From Candidatus Zixiibacteriota bacterium (GTDB taxonomy: Bacteria > Zixibacteria > MSB-5A5 > JAABVY01 > JAHJOQ01), in NCBI GenBank assembly GCA_024275215.1, contig JAJRZO010000017.1:1-19699 (forward strand): a stretch of 19,699 nucleotides of DNA. Reading direction: 5' to 3'. The position numbers and the translations under genes were made by a program. Numbering within the stretch: the first letter of the stretch is position 1; every line of letters starts with the position of its first letter. This document shows positions 15,529-19,699 of this stretch, piece after piece. Below the pieces are notes generated by a model that was not told the DNA's origin, did no database searches, and saw nothing but the letters and a program-made list of their open reading frames with translations.

Positions 15529-16176
15529 ATGAAGTTCTTTATTGATACTGCCAACATCGATGAGATCCGTCAGGCCGCCGATATTGGTGTCCTTGATGGT
15601 GTGACAACCAACCCCTCACTGATCTCAAAAGAAAAAGGCAAATTTGAGGATATTATCAGACAGATATGTGAAATCGTAGATGGACCGATTTCGGCTGAGG
15701 TTGTTGCAACAGATGCTGAAGGCATGGTTGCTGAAGGGAGGAAGCTCTCGGAAATCCACAAGAATATCGTTGTCAAGGTTCCATGTACGGTTGATGGACT
15801 CAAGGCGACGAAAAAGCTTTCATCTGACGGTATCGGCGTCAACATGACGCTGGTCTTCTCACCGTCTCAGGCGTTGCTGGCAGCCAAAGCAGGCGCGATG
15901 TTTGTCTCGCCGTTTGTCGGACGACTCGATGATATTTCGCATTACGGTATGCAGCTTGTCGAGCAGATCGTGAGTATCTACAATAACTATGATTACGATA
16001 CGGAAGTGCTCGTTGCGTCGGTTCGCAATCCGCTGCACCTTGTTGATGCCGCTATGATGGGCGCGCATGTTGCTACGATGCCATTCAAGGTGATAGAAGC
16101 ATTGGTAAAACATCCGTTGACCGATATTGGTCTGAAGAAATTCCTCGAAGACTGGGAAAAAGTGAAAGGTCGCTGA
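15529..16176 (+). CDS. tal: Small-type transaldolase (TalC/FSA family)
   Basis: A 215-residue class I aldolase of the short transaldolase subfamily. The Schiff-base lysine is K83 (VVKVPCT); LDGVTTNPSLI (22-32) and NMTLVFSPSQALLAAKAGA (105-123) are typical. The family contains transaldolases and fructose-6-phosphate aldolases. E57 (SAEVVATD) and F129 (SPFVGRLDD) sit where fructose-6-phosphate aldolases carry Gln and Tyr, and Glu and Phe are the transaldolase residues. So I call it transaldolase, moving a dihydroxyacetone unit between sugar phosphates in the non-oxidative pentose phosphate pathway, which supplies ribose for the purine genes nearby. ATG follows the truA stop with no gap; GGGAGG lies 4 bases upstream. 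Confidence 0.92.
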   Translation: MKFFIDTANIDEIRQAADIGVLDGVTTNPSLISKEKGKFEDIIRQICEIVDGPISAEVVATDAEGMVAEGRKLSEIHKNIVVKVPCTVDGLKATKKLSSDGIGVNMTLVFSPSQALLAAKAGAMFVSPFVGRLDDISHYGMQLVEQIVSIYNNYDYDTEVLVASVRNPLHLVDAAMMGAHVATMPFKVIEALVKHPLTDIGLKKFLEDWEKVKGR

Positions 16177-17468
16177 TGATTGAGCGTTACTCACTGCCTG
16201 AAATGGCAAATCTCTGGACTGATGAATACAAATTCGCGACATGGCTCGAAGTCGAAATTGCAGCCTGTGAAGCATGGGCATCACTCGGAGTCATCCCAAA
16301 AGCACCGGTCAGGCGGATCAAGTCGAAGGCGAAGTTCTCAGTCAGCAGGATCGAGAAGATCGAAGCTACGGTCAAGCATGATGTCATAGCATTTCTTACA
16401 GACGTCGGAAAATCTGTCGGGGGCGACGCGAAGTATATCCATTACGGCCTGACGTCATCTGATGTTCTCGATACCGCAACTGCGGTAATCCTGAAGCGCG
16501 CAGGCGACCAGCTTATTGTCCGCGTCAAGGCGTTGCTGTCCGAGATTCGCAAGAAAGCTCGCAAGTACAAATATCAGCCTAAGGTAGGGCGGACTCATGG
16601 CGTTCATGCCGAGCCGACTTCGCTTGGGTTGACATTCGCGGTCTGGTATTCCGAGATGTCTCGAAATCTCGAACGCCTTGAGAGAGCTGTTGAGAGTGTT
16701 TCCTATGGCAAGCTTTCCGGCGCTGTCGGGACATTTGCCAATATCGATCCTGCTGTCGAGAAGTATGTTTGCCGCAAGCTGAAAATCAAACCTGCTGCGG
16801 TATCGACACAGATAGTGCAGCGAGATCGTCACGCGGAATTTCTCTGGGCACTTGCGGTCACTGCGACATCGATTGACAAATTCGCACAGGAGATCCGTCA
16901 CCTTCAGAAGACTGAAGTGCTTGAACTCGAAGAAGGCTTCAGCAAAGGTCAGAAGGGCAGCTCCGCAATGCCGCACAAAAAGAATCCGATAACATGCGAA
17001 CAAATGTCTGGTCTGGCGAGAGTTCTGCGCGGTAATCTGATCGCTGCGTTGGAGAATATCCCGCTCTGGCACGAGAGAGATATTTCGCATTCTTCTGTAG
17101 AGAGGATTATCTTCCCGGACTCGACGATTCTGCTCGATTATATGCTCCATAAATTCACCGGAGTTGTCAGGGACTTAACAGTTTATCCGAAAAACCTTGT
17201 TGCCAATCTTGAGAAAACCGGTGGGCTGATTTATGCTGGTAAATTGCTCCTCGAAGTGACAGATCGGATCGGATCGAGGGATAAGGCATACAGGATTGTC
17301 CAGAAGTCCGCCCATGACGCATGGTCGAGTGGTAAGAGTTTCAAGGATCAATTACTTGCCGATCCTGTCATCAGAGAGCATTTCAAGCAGGGTGAACTGG
17401 ATGCAGTTTTCGATTACCGCCCGTATCTTCGCCATGTCGATATGATTTTCAAGAGGGTTTTCAAGTGA
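16176..17468 (+). CDS. purB: Adenylosuccinate lyase
   Basis: A 430-residue enzyme of the fumarase/aspartase superfamily, normal length. It cleaves fumarate from SAICAR and from adenylosuccinate, two steps of purine synthesis. Motifs visible are HYGLTSSDVLDTA (89-101), GRTHGVHAEPTSLGL with the general acid H141, and the signature KGQKGSSAMPHKKNPI with catalytic serine S262 or S263. The numbering agrees with the Bacillus subtilis enzyme (H141, S262). The start ATG shares one base with the upstream stop (TGATG), and the end overlaps psd by four bases. purS and purQ lie further along the same operon. Confidence 0.96.
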   Translation: MIERYSLPEMANLWTDEYKFATWLEVEIAACEAWASLGVIPKAPVRRIKSKAKFSVSRIEKIEATVKHDVIAFLTDVGKSVGGDAKYIHYGLTSSDVLDTATAVILKRAGDQLIVRVKALLSEIRKKARKYKYQPKVGRTHGVHAEPTSLGLTFAVWYSEMSRNLERLERAVESVSYGKLSGAVGTFANIDPAVEKYVCRKLKIKPAAVSTQIVQRDRHAEFLWALAVTATSIDKFAQEIRHLQKTEVLELEEGFSKGQKGSSAMPHKKNPITCEQMSGLARVLRGNLIAALENIPLWHERDISHSSVERIIFPDSTILLDYMLHKFTGVVRDLTVYPKNLVANLEKTGGLIYAGKLLLEVTDRIGSRDKAYRIVQKSAHDAWSSGKSFKDQLLADPVIREHFKQGELDAVFDYRPYLRHVDMIFKRVFK

Positions 17469-18112
17469 CAATTGCTCGCGAAGGTGAACCTGTAATATTC
17501 GGCGTTCTATTCGTATCTGTCGTGATTCTCGGTACGGGATACGCGCTTTCATCGACTCTGCTTGAAGTTGTCGGATATGTCGGATTGTTTCTGACGGCTG
17601 CGACTTTTTTCTTTTTCAGAGAGCCGGAATTCGAGGCAAAGTGTGGAGACCGCGAAATTCTTTCTCCTGCTGATGGGAAGGTTATCGCATTGGATAACGA
17701 AGTTCCTGAGAATCTAAACGGCTACTCGAAACGATTCAGCATTTTTCTCTCGATCATCGATTGCCATGTGAACAGAATCCCTGCAACTGGTCGGATCGAA
17801 GATGTTAAATTCAAGCCGGGACGGTGGTTTTCTGCGTTCAAGCCGGAAGCTTCGCTGTATAACCAGCATAGTGAAATCGATCTCGTAACGCCACACGGTA
17901 ATATTCACTTCCGCCAGATAACCGGCAGCGTTGCGAGAAGAGTTGTATTTAACCTTGTGCCGGGGCAGTCAGTCAGAGCAGGCGAAAGATTTGGCGTGAT
18001 GAGATTCGGATCGAGGATCGACATGTTTCTGCCGGCAAACGTGAATATGAAAGTGAAAATAGGCGATAAGGTCAAAGCCGGAAAAAGTGTGATCGGAGAG
18101 TTCGGCGAGTGA
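17465..18112 (+). CDS. psd: Phosphatidylserine decarboxylase proenzyme (short form)
   Basis: A 215-residue membrane-bound enzyme that makes phosphatidylethanolamine from phosphatidylserine. It is the short form without the long N-terminal part of the E. coli protein. Two hydrophobic segments (about 10-26 and 33-50) are followed by FFREPE (49-54), SPADGKV (67-73) and IDCHVNRIPATG (98-109). The self-cleavage site is RFGSRIDMFLP, with cleavage expected between G182 and S183 to form the pyruvoyl group; the E. coli enzyme has LGST here. GTG start (GTGA overlap with the purB stop). The partner enzyme, phosphatidylserine synthase, is encoded next, so both steps are coupled. Confidence 0.93.
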   Translation: MTIAREGEPVIFGVLFVSVVILGTGYALSSTLLEVVGYVGLFLTAATFFFFREPEFEAKCGDREILSPADGKVIALDNEVPENLNGYSKRFSIFLSIIDCHVNRIPATGRIEDVKFKPGRWFSAFKPEASLYNQHSEIDLVTPHGNIHFRQITGSVARRVVFNLVPGQSVRAGERFGVMRFGSRIDMFLPANVNMKVKIGDKVKAGKSVIGEFGE

Positions 18113-18873
18113 GAAATTATAGAACACTATTCCCGAACTCGTTTACGATGGGGAATATGCTTTGCGGGTTTCTGTCTGTGGTTTCATCGCTTGAAGGCCA
18201 GGCTCTTACCGCCGCATGGCTGATTGTGCTTGGAGCATTCCTTGACAGTCTCGATGGCAAAGTTGCGCGCTTATCGAAGGTGTCATCGAGATTTGGCGTT
18301 GAACTCGATTCTTTCGCTGACTTCATGACTTTTGGCGTAGCGACTGCCGTGTTGCTCTATGCGTTCGAGTTCAAGGAGATTGGACGCTGGGGATGGATAA
18401 TATCCGGAGTCTTCGTCATGTGTTCCGGATACAGACTGGCACGATATAATATGCTGGCATCACATGAGGAGAAAAAGAAATTCTATGGATTGCCGGTACC
18501 GGTAGCTTCTATGTTGCTTGTGTCATACCTGATATTTTGCTATGAAGTCTGGGGACAAATCGAGTACCGTCAGTATCTGATTGCGATGGTAGTTGGCAGT
18601 TCCGCGCTGATGGTTTCCGGCGTAACTTACGAGATATTCCCGGGTAATCTGATCAGTCGCGAAAATCGAGTTAAGTTTTTGCTTTTACTGGCCTTTCTTA
18701 TTGCGTTAATTATAAAGCCGAGGCTGGTGATGTTTCCGGCAATCCTGGGGTATGTGTTATTATGCCTTGTACGGGAATTAATAGAGATGCTCACGAACGG
18801 GAAGAGGCGGTCAAGAAACATGAACAACCACATGGATGACTTGGATTATGTTGAGAGCGACGGTACGAATTGA
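18109..18873 (+). CDS. pssA: CDP-diacylglycerol-serine O-phosphatidyltransferase
   Basis: A 254-residue polytopic membrane enzyme that transfers serine onto CDP-diacylglycerol, giving phosphatidylserine for the decarboxylase encoded just upstream. The CDP-alcohol phosphatidyltransferase motif is complete: D46, D49-G50, A53-R54, G63, D67 and D71 (FLDSLDGKVAR, then FGVELDSFAD). Six or so hydrophobic segments follow. The start is GTG 18109, overlapping the psd stop (GTGA). The last dozen residues (DDLDYVESDGTN) are hydrophilic and their codons overlap the start of purS. Confidence 0.94.
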   Translation: MRNYRTLFPNSFTMGNMLCGFLSVVSSLEGQALTAAWLIVLGAFLDSLDGKVARLSKVSSRFGVELDSFADFMTFGVATAVLLYAFEFKEIGRWGWIISGVFVMCSGYRLARYNMLASHEEKKKFYGLPVPVASMLLVSYLIFCYEVWGQIEYRQYLIAMVVGSSALMVSGVTYEIFPGNLISRENRVKFLLLLAFLIALIIKPRLVMFPAILGYVLLCLVRELIEMLTNGKRRSRNMNNHMDDLDYVESDGTN

Positions 18874-19093
18874 GTTGAAAAAAGGTGTCCTTGACCCGCA
18901 GGGTGTCACTATCAAGAATTCCCTTGTCGATATGGGCTACCCTGAGGTTGGGAATGTGCGTTCAGGCAAGGTGTTTGTCATTGATCTGGATGTCGATGAC
19001 CATGACAAGGCTCGCTCCATACTGGACGAGATGTGCACGAAGCTCCTTGCCAATCCTGTAGTCGAGACATATACGATTGAGGAATTGCAATGA
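18848..19093 (+). CDS. purS: PurS subunit of phosphoribosylformylglycinamidine synthase
   Basis: An 81-residue small subunit of FGAM synthase, usual length about 80. LKKGVLDPQGVTIKNSL, VGNVRSGKVFVIDLD and CTKLLANPVVETYTIE match the PurS family. PurS joins the PurQ glutaminase to the PurL synthase. I chose ATG 18848, with GGATG 9 bases upstream; ATG 18836 is also in frame and TTG 18851 is possible. The gene overlaps the end of pssA by 26 bases and purQ by four (ATGA). Confidence 0.93.
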   Translation: MLRATVRIELKKGVLDPQGVTIKNSLVDMGYPEVGNVRSGKVFVIDLDVDDHDKARSILDEMCTKLLANPVVETYTIEELQ

Positions 19094-19699
19094 AATTCGG
19101 TGTCGTAACCTTTCCGGGTTCTAACTGTGACTATGATTCCTATGCGGCAGTACGGTTTTCACTCGGCGAGAATGTAGAGTTTCTGTGGCATCTCGATTCT
19201 GATCTTAAAGATTGCGATGTTGTGATATTACCGGGTGGATTTTCCTATGGTGATTATCTCCGCGCCGGATCGATTGCCAGATTCTCGCCAATCATGAAGG
19301 AAGTGATTAAGTTCGCTAAAGAGGGTGGGACAGTCTGGGGAATCTGCAATGGATTTCAGATTCTGCTCGAAGCGGGACTTCTTCCGGGTGCGATGCTTCG
19401 CAACAGGTCGCTTCGGTTCGTGTGTAAACATGTGTACCTTAGAGTGGAAACCACCAAAACGAGACTAACGAGTGCGTCATCTGTGGGCGAAGTTTTGAAG
19501 ATTCCTATTGCGCATTCAGACGGGAACTATTTCGTCGATGACAATACCCTTGCAGAACTTGGAGAAAACGACCAGATTGTATTTCGTTATTGTGATCGAC
19601 AGGGCAATGTGACAGATGTTGCCAATCCGAATGGTTCTGTCGATAATATCGCAGGAATCTGTAATCGTGAACGAAATGTTTTTGGCATGATGCCGCATC
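19090..19699 (+). CDS. purQ: PurQ glutaminase subunit of FGAM synthase (3' truncated by window)
   Basis: The frame is open from ATG 19090 to the window end, 203 residues plus one base. It starts KFGVVTFPGSNCD and contains the amidotransferase motifs PGGFSYGDYLRAG (48-60) and VWGICNGFQIL with nucleophile C86. The window ends right at the catalytic histidine of FGMMPH (H203), so about 20-30 residues are missing. PurQ frees ammonia from glutamine for PurL, which converts FGAR to FGAM in step four of purine synthesis. It overlaps the purS stop by four bases; purL is expected just beyond the window. Confidence 0.96.
   Translation, partial: MKFGVVTFPGSNCDYDSYAAVRFSLGENVEFLWHLDSDLKDCDVVILPGGFSYGDYLRAGSIARFSPIMKEVIKFAKEGGTVWGICNGFQILLEAGLLPGAMLRNRSLRFVCKHVYLRVETTKTRLTSASSVGEVLKIPIAHSDGNYFVDDNTLAELGENDQIVFRYCDRQGNVTDVANPNGSVDNIAGICNRERNVFGMMPH

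Noticed and set aside
16455..17150. Long open antisense frame (231 codons) within purB; similar ones lie at 915-1391 and 6199-6687
   Set aside because: They lie opposite genes with clear motifs, have no recognisable domain or ribosome site, and their composition follows the codon pattern of the true gene.

Overview
The window reads as a chromosomal stretch from a Gram-negative-type bacterium of the FCB superphylum. The main clue is a pair of large exported proteases ending in type A C-terminal sorting domains (NYPNPFNPST and NWPNPFNIST motifs, then GIYFYR and KxMMLLK ends), typical of Bacteroidetes/Chlorobi and of candidate phyla such as Zixibacteria. A Zixibacteria-like lineage is my guess only; no rRNA or tRNA is present to test it. 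Genes are tightly packed, GTG and TTG starts occur, and I see no insertion sequence, phage gene or CRISPR array.

Left region (1-10405), exported and envelope proteins: the 3' end of an upstream plus-strand gene closed by a strong terminator; a convergent membrane glycosyltransferase fused to TPR repeats; then, divergently, a subtilisin-like S8 protease, an M6 (immune inhibitor A-like) metalloprotease and a small TPR lipoprotein, closed by a second hairpin terminator. The two proteases share a beta-rich linker type and the sorting domain. The truncated first gene ends like an internal domain of the M6 protein, so the locus may be a larger protease cluster.

Middle region (10406-13900), ferrous iron uptake: a structured intergenic segment, a sigma70-like promoter whose start region is covered by a near-perfect palindromic Fur box, then fur, feoA, feoB and a 57-residue cysteine-containing single-pass membrane protein. 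Iron-loaded Fur probably represses its own gene and the Feo ferrous iron importer together.

Right region (13991-19699), a compact housekeeping operon: ecfT, truA, a transaldolase of the small TalC/FSA type, purB, psd, pssA, purS and purQ (cut by the window edge). Adjacent genes abut or overlap, mostly by ATGA or GTGA, so translation is probably coupled. The operon mixes tRNA modification, the pentose phosphate pathway, purine synthesis and both steps of phosphatidylethanolamine synthesis from CDP-diacylglycerol. The ECF transmembrane subunit has no ECF ATPase next to it.

Nothing here is clearly a new system. The points most worth checking are the orphan EcfT next to truA, the palindromic elements at 10453-10530 and 13856-13878, the Fur box, and the one-residue insertion in the M6 zinc motif.
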